NCBI GenBank assembly: GCA_025602915.1
Contig: JAHLJZ010000034.1
Span: forward strand, 124,001-188,000
Length of the DNA: 64,000 nt
Reading direction: 5' to 3'
Source of the DNA: Paraphysoderma sedebokerense
Lineage: Eukaryota; Blastocladiomycota; Physodermatomycetes; Physodermatales; Physodermataceae
Shown here one piece after another: positions 1 through 11,388 of this stretch (position 1 is its first letter; each line of letters opens with the position of its first letter). Made by a program: the position numbers and the translations under genes. The notes beneath the pieces were generated by a model, which saw only the letters and a program-made list of their open reading frames with translations, did not search any database and was not told the origin of the DNA.

Positions 1-1383
1 TGATGGCAGTGGAGGCTCTACTGGAGACATATTCGACCTCCCAACTCTGAATGCACGGGTATCGGGAAAAGAATGAGAATTCGGATTCAATTCAACTTGG
101 CCACCTTGACTATATCGATCACGACGTTGTTCTATTTCCGAAGGGTTACGATAGGACTGTGAATGTTGAAATTGTTGATACCCAGAGGACACGGAAGACA
201 CGGTGAGGGAGCGTTGTCGTTCTCTCTCAACTTTGTCGCCATCAGAGGCATTCGTTGCCGAATTCTCAGATTTGGACTCTGACTGAGCCTGGGCTTGGCC
301 GAGGAGTCCCGGGCATGCACCTTTATCTGACTTCAAGTGGCGTTTGAGTGAATCTAATCATGATTTGAGAAAGAAATCCGATGTCAGGAACAATTTACAA
401 AATTTTAGAGAACGGAAATGTTCAGGAAAGAGAAACCAACCAGATCGTGCAAAACTTCGATCGCAAAACTCGCATTTGTAAGGTTTCGCGCCCGTATGTA
501 AACGCTGATGGCTAATTCATAGAAGCAGCAAGATTAGTAAGACAAGACCAAGTGAAGATTTGGACGTGGAGGGGAGCAGGGAATCCCGTACGAACCGTTT
601 GAGATCGTGTTGTCTACTGAATGCCTGACCACATTCAGCGCATACATGAGGTTTTACACCGGTATGGATCAAATAGTGAGATTTTAAATTTCTGTGTCGG
701 GTAAAGGTTTGCTGACAAATTTCACATTCGTACAAGCCCTTGACATCGGCGGGACCGGTGCCTTCGGGAGAGTTTTCTTCGCTGTTGATTTCTTCATCAC
801 CAGAAGTGGACTCGTTTTGAGTTTTGCGTGATTTGTTGTTCTGGGAGGTCGTGTCCGGGTCGTCAGACTCGTCGGAATCTAAGGAGCGTTTGCGTTTTCG
901 CAGTTCGTCGCCAGCGGTGGTGGATGCCTTTGGGATGGAGGGTTGAAGCTGATTGTACGAGGCGGACGGGGCGAGAGGACCATCGGATGCGCTATTCGTG
1001 GTAGAATCCAAGGCGACGATGGGTGAGGCAGACGAAGGGGGGGAAGGGTAGTTTGGGGATTTGAGGGGTTTGGAAGCATTATCGACTTGGACGGTGACTG
1101 TAAGCGTAGGAGGGAGGAATTGGGCAAACGGGGTGACAGGTCGTAGTATATAGAGTAGGCACGGTGTCGAGTGCGAGTCAACGGTCCATAAAATGGGGTT
1201 AGAAGAGGCATTCTTTTTCAAGTGGTAACTATTTACACAAACGAGTAAAAAATTCAGCAAGGGTGAGGGTATCAACATACAGTACTCTGCGACATCGACC
1301 GTTAAATTTTTTGCAGTTTTTTGGACGGGAGGTGGAGGGAGGTTTGGCCGAGGGGCGGGGTTTGAGGCGGTGGAGGGGTTCAT
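1..1383 (-). CDS. C2H2 zinc-finger transcription factor, partial
   Basis: Probable nuclear sequence-specific DNA-binding regulator; its C-terminus runs off the left edge. Exons read 1383..596, 511..441 and 353..<1. The first intron interrupts the HTGxKP-linked fingers and splicing restores LKRHQRLHTG. Finger 1 starts [10 protein letters not shown] and finger 2 [10 protein letters not shown]. Finger 3 is KCEFCDRSF and ends H-x6-C ([10 protein letters not shown]), so it is a C2HC variant. Between start and fingers lies a long Ser/Pro-rich region with a basic patch (RKRKRSLDS) and an acidic stretch. I chose the ATG at 1383 because the open frame upstream to 1794 is translated tandem repeat. An in-frame GTATGT at about 1280 could mark a further intron, but splicing there breaks the frame. 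Orthology is unresolved. Confidence 0.8.
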
Positions 1384-1506
1384 TTTGGGGTCGGTGGGCG
1401 GGTTGCCGTTGTGGTTGATGGGATTGGGAGTGAGAGTAGAAGGGGGAGAGGCGACGGCTAGAGGGCGAGTCAAGAGAGAGTGAGTGAGTGGAAGGGAGTC
1501 AAGAGA

Positions 1507-1560
1507 GTGTATGGAAGAGAGGGAGTGTATGGAAGAGAGGGAGTGTATGGAACGCAGTAC
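1507..1560. repeat. 18-bp tandem repeat, about 2.6-3 copies
   Basis: Two perfect copies of GTGTATGGAAGAGAGGGA (1507-1524, 1525-1542) are followed by a partial third. It lies upstream of the C2H2 gene. The next 150 bases carry loosely repeated TGGCAAG words (about 1608-1705). It has no evident coding role. Confidence 0.85.
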
Positions 1561-1788
1561 CTGGATCAGGGGGAACGCTGTGCACTCGAGAGAGCAGACT
1601 GCTGGCAACTGGCAAGCAGCAGAGTGGCAAGTGGCAAGTGGCAAGTAGGCAACTGGCAAGTAGGCAAGTGGACGTAAGTGGAATAGCACAAGTGGCAAGT
1701 GGAATGGGTGGAGTGCAGAGGGTGGAAAGAAGGAACAAAAAAGTGGGCGCTTCAGCCACTTGGTGCAAGTTGTCGGTTGTGGCTGTCC

Positions 1789-1812
1789 GTTCACCCGTTC
1801 ACCCGTTCACCC
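1789..1812. promoter_or_regulatory. Triple GTTCACCC repeat upstream of the C2H2 gene
   Basis: Three perfect head-to-tail copies of the 8-mer GTTCACCC. The same word, on either strand, occurs upstream of CDC16, SERCA and the right-end gene. I infer a transcription-factor site cluster; the binding protein is unknown. Confidence 0.5.
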
Positions 1813-3213
1813 ACACTGTGCCATACACTGAGACAATTATCCCTGTCACGCCCTCACGCTGTCCCTCTATCCGCCCATCATAATTCCCATGACTCAGCAC
1901 AGCTCAACGCTGACTCATCCCTGGAATGATGGAATGATGGATCCCTTACTTCTACCGAATCTACCAAATCTACCCACTCCAATACACTCTCTACCACCCC
2001 CGTCTAATCGACCCCACTCTCTCGCACACCCAGTGAAACCCTACGCACAACACCACTTCCCCCATGCTTTCATGACTTGGTCCACTCACTCTTCCTCCCC
2101 TATCCTCAAACTCTAATCACAAAGATACACTTAAATTACCACCCTAAATCCCCCCATCCTCCCAGCCACTCCTAATTTATCAGCACAATGTCCCTCACCT
2201 TCCTCTCCCCAATCTCCACCAGTTCTCCACCCTCCTCGTCCTGAATGCTTACATGAATCAATGAAAGCTTAACTCAAACCCCGTCTTGTCGCACCTCATT
2301 CGCCATTGTCCACGAAACGGTCGGAAATTGTCTCGAGGCGCGCGCGGTCGTGGGTCAAGGTGTGAAGCCACAACGTGTCGAGCACTCCCGCCGCCCAACG
2401 CCTGCAGAAAACTCATTAATACCCCTATTTGGCTGTTAATTACCCTCCATTACCCCATAAATACAATGCCGCCCGCTTCTCCAGCGTTGGAAACAAATTT
2501 TCTCTTGTGTCAAATTGCGGGTAGGATGCCTCGACCTGGAAGTTTGATTAGCATCGTGGTACTTAACTTGCCTTGCCTTGCCCTGTCATTCAAGCAATTA
2601 CAATAGCCTCGTTTCAGCAGTAATGAATTTCCATTGCAGACGTCTCAATGCGAAATGGCGCCGTGATCTCATCATCAGAGGTATTCTTTTGTCAAACCTT
2701 CTTAGTTTTCTCCTCCCATAATCCCTGCAATCTGCATTTCCCTTCCCTGAGCTAAGAAAGCTAAGTCGGAGGAATTAAACCACTCTAAGAATTTGATCCA
2801 CAACCAAGTTGCCACCGCCACACGTAGAATAAATTCACACTGTTCTCTGAGCTACAAAACAAATGATTTTTTCCAGTAGCCTACAACTTTTAATGAACAA
2901 ACTCAAAAAAACCACGAATGCGTTAAAGGGATAGATGCACGTAGCATGTGTACAATCAGGTCCAACCTCTTTGGACTTTAAACTTTGATTCAATAAAGTA
3001 GTCTTGAAAAATTATTAAAATTAAGTACATTTTCAAAATTCAACACCGCTCGGAAAAATAGACACATCCAGCTTTCGTGGTACGATCGTGGAATGTGGAT
3101 TCGTGACTGGGTCCTTTCCGCCGCCTTGGGCTTGACTGGAATTTGAACATTTTCAATCCACACCCTCCCTCACTTGTCAACTTATACTTCTACTACAAGA
3201 TAAAACCCACAAA
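1813..3213. other. Intergenic region between divergent C2H2 and SDR genes
   Basis: Presumed double promoter. It is rich in pyrimidine runs and short ACC/CTC words to about 2200, with a short CTTGC repeat near 2570 and AT-rich sequence towards 3100. Short open frames here (for example 1889-2116 and 2286-2606) have biased composition and no recognisable domain. Confidence 0.6.
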
Positions 3214-4934
3214 ATGTCTCTTCGAAACAAAGTTCTCTTTATTTCTGGTGCTTCAAGAGGTATCGGTAAAGCTATCGCTTTGAGGGCTGCCAAAGATGGT
3301 GCCAAAATTGCCATCGCTGCGAAAACAACCGAACCTCATCCTAAAGTGAGTAGCCTCTCTTGTAATGACTTCTAAACGATATTTCAATTAAAACTCTGAT
3401 TTAACTAATGAATTTCTACTATATTTCTCAACTACACTAGCTTCCAGGCACCATTTTTACGGCTGCCGAGGTTCGTATGTCTAATCAGTTTAAACATACT
3501 CCCATTCTCCACTTTCGCGACGTCATCATTGGAAATTGGTTTCATTCTCTTTACTTTTCGCTCCAACTTTTATTCCAATAAACAGGAAATCAAAGCCGCA
3601 GGTGGAGACGCATTACCCATCGTCTGTGATATCCGTTCCGAAGGTCCGTTTTGTTTCTCGTATCATCTTTCTTGATTCCGGACTCTACGATACTTCAAAT
3701 TGAAAATACCAATGAACGAGAGTTAACGAATGGTGAGTATTATTTTGAATTAATGAAATTGTTTACAGAGCAAGTGAAAGAAGCGATTCAAAAGACGGTG
3801 GATAAATGGGGTGGTATTGATATTCTTGTGAATAATGCTTCGGCTATCAATTTGACTGGAACGGAGGAAACGTCCGTGAAAAAATTTGGTATGTTTGTTG
3901 CTTGATTCTTTGTATCTGTTTATTCATGAATGTTGGTGTGAGATAAGAGTCGAGTATGATGGAAGAAAGTAGATGGGGTTCAACCCAATGGCAATTTTGG
4001 GTTTAGCGTGAATTCCGTTTGGAACGGTCGAATACAGAATGTGTCAAATACACTATCGATAGACAGTTCTGACATTTCTGATACATAAAACAGATTTAAT
4101 GCACCAAATCAACCTCCGAGGAACATGGATGGTCACCAAATACGCTCTCCCTCACCTCCGAAATTCTAAACATGCGGTTTGTCTTTTCTTGTGCTCACCA
4201 TTTCATGATATCAACAAAACTAAATGAGTTTTCCACCTCTATTGACGTCACTGTTTTGGAATGTCGTGATGTAGCATGTTTTGAATTTGAGTCCTCCTTT
4301 GTTCATGTCGCCTAGATGGTTTGCTCCTCATACGGCTTACACTATTGCGAAATATGGAATGTCGTTGTGTGTCTTGGGAATGGCAGAAGGTAAACGACTA
4401 CTTTCTCTGTTGTTTCGTAATTTTTGGTGTTACTAAACAAATGTGGGTCTGATGCACGATCGTCATTCTACAATTGTTGGTTTAAATTCTAGAATTCAAG
4501 CAGTACAAAGTCGCGGTGAATGCATTATGGCCTCGCACTGTGATTGAGACAGCCGCGATGCAAGCTATCGGTCTCGCCGATCAAGAAAGTTCCAAAAAAA
4601 TGAGAAGACCAGAAATCATGGCTGACGCAGCTTACACCATTTTATCTCAAGATCCTTCATACACGTACGTACTCCACCAACTCTCTTTCTCTCCCATCCT
4701 TCGTTTTCCCCCAAAATCTGCTGATTTGAAAGCTAACCTGACACACTTAGCGGCAACTTTTGTATCGATGAAGATGTATTGTTCTCCCAAGGTTTCACTG
4801 AATCGGATTTATCAAAAGTGTACGCTTGTAAACCCGGTACCCCATCTTCCGAGTTGCTCGAAGATTTCTTTTATGAAAAGGGATACAAATTCAAGAGTCC
4901 GCCAAAGAAGGTGTTGAATAAATCTAAATTGTAA
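3214..4934 (+). CDS. HSDL2-like short-chain dehydrogenase with peroxisomal SKL
   Basis: NAD(P)-dependent short-chain dehydrogenase/reductase, 297 aa. Eight exons: 3214..3345, 3441..3470, 3586..3643, 3769..3888, 4094..4176, 4275..4389, 4493..4664, 4751..4934; all phases agree. Visible motifs are the Rossmann SGASRGIGK (Gly12, Gly16, Gly18), NNAS, a Ser near 147 and the YTIAK catalytic pair Tyr163/Lys167. The C-terminal part (NALWPRT, GNFCIDEDVL, then FFYEKG) matches hydroxysteroid dehydrogenase-like protein 2. It lacks the SCP2 domain of animal HSDL2 and ends in Ser-Lys-Leu, a strong type 1 peroxisomal targeting signal. I infer a role in peroxisomal lipid metabolism; the substrate is not known. 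Confidence 0.9.
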
Positions 4935-5381
4935 AGCAGAGGGGAAGAAGATTTAGGAAATTTGAGTGAATGGATGATGAAGATGGATAAGTGGAAAAAT
5001 TCTGGTTTATAGCTAAAGTCGGAACTCGGAATAAGTAATCCGTCTTCCGGGCATCCCATTTTACAATATAATGTACAATCTGGGTCTTCAGGGGCTCATT
5101 CCGGAACTATTCCGGATTTATAATCCGAGAGGATAAAAATAAACCATTTGTCTCGCAGGAATGATCACCTCATCTTGCCGTTGTCTTTGTATCTCTTTGT
5201 ATTGTCTTCCACTTTTTTCGAATCATTTTGATGGAAGCATTGACGCCCTAAGCCCTGAAAACGGGTGACTGTCTCTTCATCTCGACATTTTCCATATTCG
5301 AAAAAAAAAAACTTCCAATTTTCAATTTGCAATTTAACATATTACATTTCTTTAAATCCGATAAAAAAACAAAAAACCTCA
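4935..5381. other. Intergenic, AT-rich
   Basis: 3' flank of the SDR gene and 5' flank of the DUF8032 gene. A-rich runs lie just upstream of the ATG at 5382. Nothing else is seen. Confidence 0.5.
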
Positions 5382-7185
5382 ATGAACACAGCACTCACAC
5401 TCCCCATCTTTGACTTTTCCGATTTCTCCCTCTACGATCCCCTCGCGTCCACTCCCCCATCAGAATACTTTTCTTCCGAACCATTCTCCACCACCACCAC
5501 AACCACTACAAACCAACCCACAGACCAGAATCAAAATGGTACCCATGTACCCGAATCTTCTGATGCTCCTGAAATATGGGTACTCCATGGAACACCGTAC
5601 ATGCGATTCGAGCATAAAAATTACAATAAACGGAAACGTGTCGATTCAAAGAAACATGTCTTGATTCGTATCGATATTGAGAGTGTAGGCTTACATCAGA
5701 TATCGGATGAATTTAAACGTAAATTATTTGTTTCATTTATATTCATTTCTTTTTGTTTCCTTATTGGATATGCAAAGTAATGAGATGCTAACCTCTTATC
5801 GGTTTTTATGGTTTTCGCTATTTCGTTGTTTCGTTATGGATAGATAAATTTGCGTTGTATCCTAAAGCCATGGTTGATGAATGCGAATATAAAGGAACAA
5901 GGTACAATTACGAAAGCGAATGTAATTATTTAGGTTGGAAATTAGCATATCTGAATCAACCGTTGCAGTCTCAGAAAGGTCTAATACAGCAGGCGGTGGA
6001 AATGTATAGGAATGTGAATTGTCATTTGTGAGTTTTATTTTCAGTTTTTATTTTATAAAATTTGTTGTTGTGGTCGGTTTTACTGAATGAGATTTTTGGG
6101 GGTCAAGGTTTCCGAAAAGTCGACCAAAACGGTACCCTAAATCGACGTCGACTTTGAACGGTTCCCGAGTTGTGTCTCAACATCAGAATCAAACTCCTTC
6201 TACCGGTTCTTCAACGCCATTGACGAATTCTTCTTCTTCAAACAATAAACCCGAGAAATTAATCCTCCAAACAAACTATGGAAGTCAAAAACAAATGAAA
6301 TTAAAACTCGATTTCGAAAAAGTGAATCTAACGATACTAGACGACGAATTTAAATCTCGTAACGCAGTGTTCCCCCGTGCATACGAGTACGAAAAAATCA
6401 AACAACTCCATGAATTGTTCACGTATAGTCAATACCAAGTTATTCCGGCTCCCCCACCCAACCACGAATTCGAGATGACGTTGAACCAAGTCGCCTGGAA
6501 GTTAACGTACCTGAACAAAAAAGTATTAGATGGTAAGAAAGCGCAAATTCAAAGGGCAGTAGATTTGTATAGAGCTCGATTTATGGCACCCGAGAATTCA
6601 AAATGGTTACCTAGACGAGGGAGATCACAAATATGGAAATCTGTGAAAAGTAATACCCTTCAACCCAACATCACTGCGTCAGGGTGTCATCGTTATTCTA
6701 CGACGAGTTCGCCAGGGTCAACAATGCTTAATAGTGGATCAGGATCACATCCTTCCCCGCTGTCGTTGGCTTCTGTACCCTCCGATTCTGCAAGAACCTC
6801 ACATAGTCATTCTCCTTTACTCCCCCATGATCGGGACTATCGAAATTTACATTCCACATTGACATCTTCATTGATGGCTTCTGTTTCCTCGTTACCGGGT
6901 TCTTCCGAGTACAATTTACCACAAAGTTTATCGTTGGATGATATAGCGGATAAAGATTTAAAAGCCATGGAAGCATTGTTGGCGTTACAACCGTTAATCG
7001 AGGATTCGGAAACTTCTCAGAACCCAGAGTCATTCTTTTACCCGACGTTACCGTTTTCGACATCATCAGAGACAAGTAATGTACATCACTACAATTCAAA
7101 TGTTTCATCAACACAATCACAACCTCAATCTTCAGCAACGTTAGGACGTAGCTACACGCATCCAATGTCGTTTACTACCGGATGA
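5382..7185 (+). CDS. Protein with two DUF8032-like domains
   Basis: 532 aa in three exons (5382..5718, 5844..6027, 6108..7185), phases consistent. Residues about 66-170 match the fungal DUF8032 pattern as I remember it: an aromatic-rich strand, IRIDIESV, then CEYKGTRYNYESECN, LGWKLAYLN and a GLIQQAVEMYRN helix. A second, more divergent copy at about 222-330 has KLDFEKVNLTILDDEF, VFPRAYEYEK, VAWKLTYLN and QIQRAVDLYRARF, with extra residues before the WKLTYLN block. The flanks are Ser/Thr/Pro-rich and look disordered. The in-frame ATG at 5265 is less likely because the stretch after it reads as 5' UTR-like A/T sequence. The function of this domain is not known to me; a nuclear regulatory role is only a guess. 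Confidence 0.8.
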
Positions 7186-7535
7186 ACAACTCATATTTCA
7201 ATTATCCAGTCGCGTGGATGGACAGTTGGAGTAGTAACGGTGTAACGGTGGACCCAATAACTAGTGTATTTATTAATCATTTGCATAATTTTTTGGCATT
7301 TGTAGTTAGTCAAATTGGACCAATCTGTATATATCTATCTCATAAGAACTTTGCATGAATAATTAGACCGTTGACTTTTTTCTGAAAATGCATTGAAATA
7401 CACGGATCGAAGTCGATGCCATACGAAATGTGCAAGAAGAAAAAAAAAGCAAAATTTGATACATTCTACTTGGTTCAACCCTACATCTACTCTTACTCTT
7501 TTTTCTTTTTAATTTGAAGTTCGAAGAAAACTTGA
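7186..7535. other. Convergent 3' region
   Basis: Lies between two genes that end towards each other. AT-rich with A and T runs fitting 3' UTRs; no motif beyond that. Confidence 0.5.
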
Positions 7536-8738
7536 TTATATCCCTGCCAATTTCCCAATCACACCCAACTCATGCATCCGCTGTTCAATTTCTTCTGCCT
7601 GTTTCCATTCCTCAATTCTACATTTCACAGATTGCCTCAACTTGAATCCTTCCTCCGTTTGAGTCAAAAACGACCAAAGTTTTCGATCTTTTCTAACGAA
7701 AAATACGTTCCGTTCGTCACCACCAATCACTTCAACAAGTGGACACAAATCGTTCATCCCGTCACCAACGTACATTAATCTATCGAATTGTTTTCCATTT
7801 TGAGATTGTTTCGATAAATGGGTACGAAGTTCTAAACCTTTGCATAAATTGACGGGACAACGGGGACAAGAGTGGGGTGTGGAAGAGGGTTGACGACGGG
7901 AAATGACGAGGTGGGATTGAGATGGGGGGATGGTTGAAGGGGGAATGGTAGAGAGGGATTCGTTGGAGAGTTGGGGGTCAACTGTGTCTGGGGATGTGGA
8001 GGGTTGGATGGTACAGGGGTTGGTGATGATATAGTCAATGTGATGTCGGATAGCATGATGCTGCAGAATATTAAAATTAATTACACAAAGTTTCAAATTC
8101 GGTTAATACAATATAATTTGTGAGGAATTGAATGAATGAATGATACAAACTTCTAATACTTTTCCAATAAAATATTCATTCGCGTCCGATAATATCATAA
8201 TTTCTCCATTCACTTCTTTTATCCGTTGAACTACATTTACTTGATGCCTCGATAACCGTACTTTACAAACCGTATGAGCTACATCTTCAGGTGTATACCC
8301 CAGTTTATGTAACTCTCGCATACAATTCGCCTATCGATGAAACCGATAATTGGTCAGGTCAATTGAAAAAAGAAACGAAGAACAAAAAAGGAAGGACAAA
8401 AAGGAAATAATTAGAATTTGGAGCAAAAATAATACCATGATATCGACCCAACATTTTCCTTTTCGTTCGACTTTATTAACCATAATTTCGTACAACGCCG
8501 GACACAAAGATTGCAAGACAAAATGATCACTGTCATCGTCGATAAAAGAAAAATCAAAATCGTATATTAAAAAGTTTCGAGAAATTGGAGAAATTGGAGA
8601 TGTATTCGTTACTGGGTCTAATGGTGGAGAAGGATAATAAGCGGAAGAGTTTAACGTCATCGTTGGCATTGGGATAGTCGTTCCGACTGTCGTTGGGTTG
8701 GAAGGGCTATGGGATGGTGTGGAGTTCCCTAAAGACAT
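7536..8738 (-). CDS. PHOSPHO1/2-type HAD phosphatase
   Basis: 335 aa, exons 8738..8436, 8330..8151, 8060..7536. The HAD catalytic motif DFDFS (Asp60, Asp62) is followed by IDDDSDHFV, as in phosphoethanolamine/phosphocholine or pyridoxal-phosphate phosphatases. Exon 2 carries MRELHKLGYTPEDVA and the motif II region ILSDANEYFI. Exon 3 carries ITNPC, the family's CPRCPVNLCKGL block and the metal-binding GDGMNDLCP. The usual Thr after DFD is Ser here. Exon 3 has a Ser/Pro/Thr insertion of roughly 40 residues before CPRCP, and the N-terminus is a 50-residue Ser/Pro extension. Expected to be a soluble small-phosphomonoester phosphatase; the substrate cannot be told from sequence. Confidence 0.9.
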
Positions 8739-9311
8739 GCTGTTTGATAATAGTGTTTTAGTCGCTAACTAATATTATGAATAGAGATTGCAAAATGATG
8801 GAGGGTTAATTTACGAAGCGGGACTCTAGAGGGCGAACAAAACTGCTTCTAAAAGAAGAGTGAATTATATAAGCTCGCATGAGCTAAGAAAACGAGAACG
8901 GAAAACGTGCAAGAATCGACGCGAATCGTTCGTCCAATCCAACACATCCAGCCCAAGACATCGTAGCAATTGTGCAAAAATTTATTTCAGTGTCTCATGC
9001 GTTCAGTACAAAATTGTCGTCGGAAATCAAAACCTTTTTCATAGAAAACCCCCCCAAAAATGGATTTACGTTGTCATGCAAGAAAGTGATAAGAATACTT
9101 AATGATTATTGATACACGATTTATAAAATATTCAAAAGAAAAGGAAAAAGATTAATCAATATTAAACTCTGTCTAAACAAAAACTCTCACGGTATAGTGT
9201 GTACTGCAAAAGAAGCACACATCTCTATATTGAAAAGGAACGAAACTTTGCCGGAAGCCCGACAGTAATAAATTTACAGGCAACACTTTTTCGTGCTGTG
9301 TTGTGTATAGC
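8739..9311. other. Intergenic region
   Basis: 5' side of the phosphatase gene and 3' side of the RRM gene. The open frame at 8860-9102 has no recognisable features. A-rich near 9120-9180. Confidence 0.5.
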
Positions 9312-11388
9312 CTAATTGTCCTGTCGGTTCTCTACTGTCTCGTCGCTAGTTATGGTGAGACCATTAGCGAGTTGAGCCAAATCTTCGTCCGTTGTGGGAG
9401 AGTCTTCATGTGACGGTTTAGATTCTATGTGGTCCCCATTCGCCGGTGGAACGTGAGGTTGGGGATGCACAGGATAATATACTTGGTAGTGTGATACACC
9501 ATGAGCTGGTGGATAGTACGGTGGCTGCATGTATTGCGGCGGGAAAGTACCGGCCGCGGGCGACGGTTCACCGGGTGAGGGAGGTCGCTGCTGTGCCATC
9601 GACGCATTAGAGATCATTATCGGAGAACCTTCATCAGATGTAAATCGTTCAACTTACTTGTGCTAATCCCATCGGCATACCCACCATTGGCATGCCTTGA
9701 AGCATAGGATTTCGGTACCCTTGAAATCCCATGTCAGGTGCACCAGGCATCATCATGCCACCACCACTCATCATGATACGCCTTCTTGAGACTTGATTTT
9801 TCAATTTCTTTTGCGCTACTGAATCGGCGAACCGAACTTGGAGAGGTGAACTCGAATTCGGGAGGTTTGTATGATTAAATTTTTGAATCACTGCCAAAGC
9901 GGTTTCGCGATCGCTCATTCTACGTATTATGCACAACATGAGTACACCAAAGAAAAAAGGGAGCAAGAAGTATTTTAACCAAAATCAATTCATACCTCGC
10001 AAAACCAACCCCACGACTGACGTTATTAGAATCTCGGAGTATTCTAGTTGATAAAATTTTGAACGGGGTAAATAAGTTTTCTAGGGCCTAGAGTATAATC
10101 AACATTTTGCTTCAGTATTACGCAAACAATACCAGAGCTAAACATTTTAGCAAACCTTCTCATCACAGTCCAAGGGCAAATTGCTAATGTAGATATTTGT
10201 CGACGAGGGGTCTTGAAGATTCTTAAGCTTCCCAGACATAGATTCCTAATAATTACAGAAGGCAGAAATAAGTGAGAATTCAAATTTTGACTATTTTCAA
10301 GGAAGTATCTTGATGGGTATATATCCCAAATATGTATGCGGTAAAAAATGAGAATTGTTTTCGGATAATTTCAAATGTAGTTTACTTTCTCAATAATGTA
10401 AGCATAAACAGTACCTTGGCAAAACTGCTTTGATATCCGGTCTTATTCAATCCGTCTATGGCGTTCTTGCAATCTTCGATACTTTCATACATGACGAAGC
10501 CATATCCTTTACACTGCCCGGTGCGCGGGTCAATGATGGATTTTGATGAAACGATGACACCGTACCTAAGTATACGAAAGAATATAGAGATATCGGAAGG
10601 GCAAGCGGACGACAATATGAGAAGAAAAATATAATAATACGATGGCAAAGCAGATAATATTAGCATAAATATGTTTGGGTTAAGCAAAGAACACCGCCGT
10701 CCACGGCCAAGGCCACCTCGGTGGCGCAGGAGTTGCGACCAGAGGTACTAATGCAAAACGAAACGGAACGACAGTTTCAAACAACATACGCTTTACACAT
10801 GTTATACAATGACTCATCTGTGGTATTGGTAGGGAGTCCTCGAATATAGACATTGGTCATACTGCCGGTGCCACCGAATGAGGAACCGGCACCAGACTGT
10901 CGGTCTTGGCTGTTCTGGAAGGAGCCATTTTCACGCCTGCCAGGACGGAAATGCGGACGATAATTGGAATTGCCATTTGGAATGTTGGTTGCAGGTTGTT
11001 GAGAATTGTAGGAAAGTGTTTGAGAAGTGGGGTAACTGTAGTTGTAGTATGGAGGATACATTTGAGTCAAGTCGGAGCTCGTTGAGGAAGGGCTGGGATA
11101 GTATTGGTAGGGAAACTGGGAGTTGTTGTGGTATAGGGGTTGGGATGTAGTTGAAGGGTTCTGTAAATGTGATGTTTCCTGATTGAATTGCGTACTTTCG
11201 TCGTAAGTATCCGCTGAAGATATGTTATCTTGTACCAACGCGTGGGAAGGTTTTGTGGCTTGAGTATGAAGAGGGATTGTATTTGCGTGCCGGTTTAATT
11301 GAGGTTGTCCGTTTGTGTTGGGGTATTGTTTGCCGGGATGAGTATGATAAAAAACAGTCGACTCAGAACCAGTGGTCATGGTCGACAT
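9312..11388 (-). CDS. RBMS/MSSP-like RNA-binding protein with two RRMs
   Basis: 490 aa from six exons: 11388..10790, 10565..10415, 10245..10156, 10087..9996, 9919..9658, 9590..9312; all phases match. Residues 1-175 are Gln/Ser/Tyr-rich and probably disordered. RRM1 has RNP2 VYIRGLP and RNP1 [11 protein letters not shown]2 has [27 protein letters not shown] and a basic end. The order and the linker [14 protein letters not shown] match animal RBMS1-3 and their fungal relatives, which bind A/U-rich single-stranded RNA. After RRM2 comes a Met/Gly-rich stretch and a Pro/Tyr-rich tail. The last acceptor (before 9590) is the least certain junction. I infer a cytoplasmic or nuclear mRNA-regulating protein. 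Confidence 0.88.

Noticed and set aside
517-1794. Open frame starting at 1794 as the full C2H2 protein
   Set aside because: The first 137 codons are translated tandem repeats and low-complexity Leu/Ser/His; the ATG at 1383 fits better.
6728-7165. 145-codon minus-strand frame
   Set aside because: Antisense shadow of the DUF8032 gene's exon 3.
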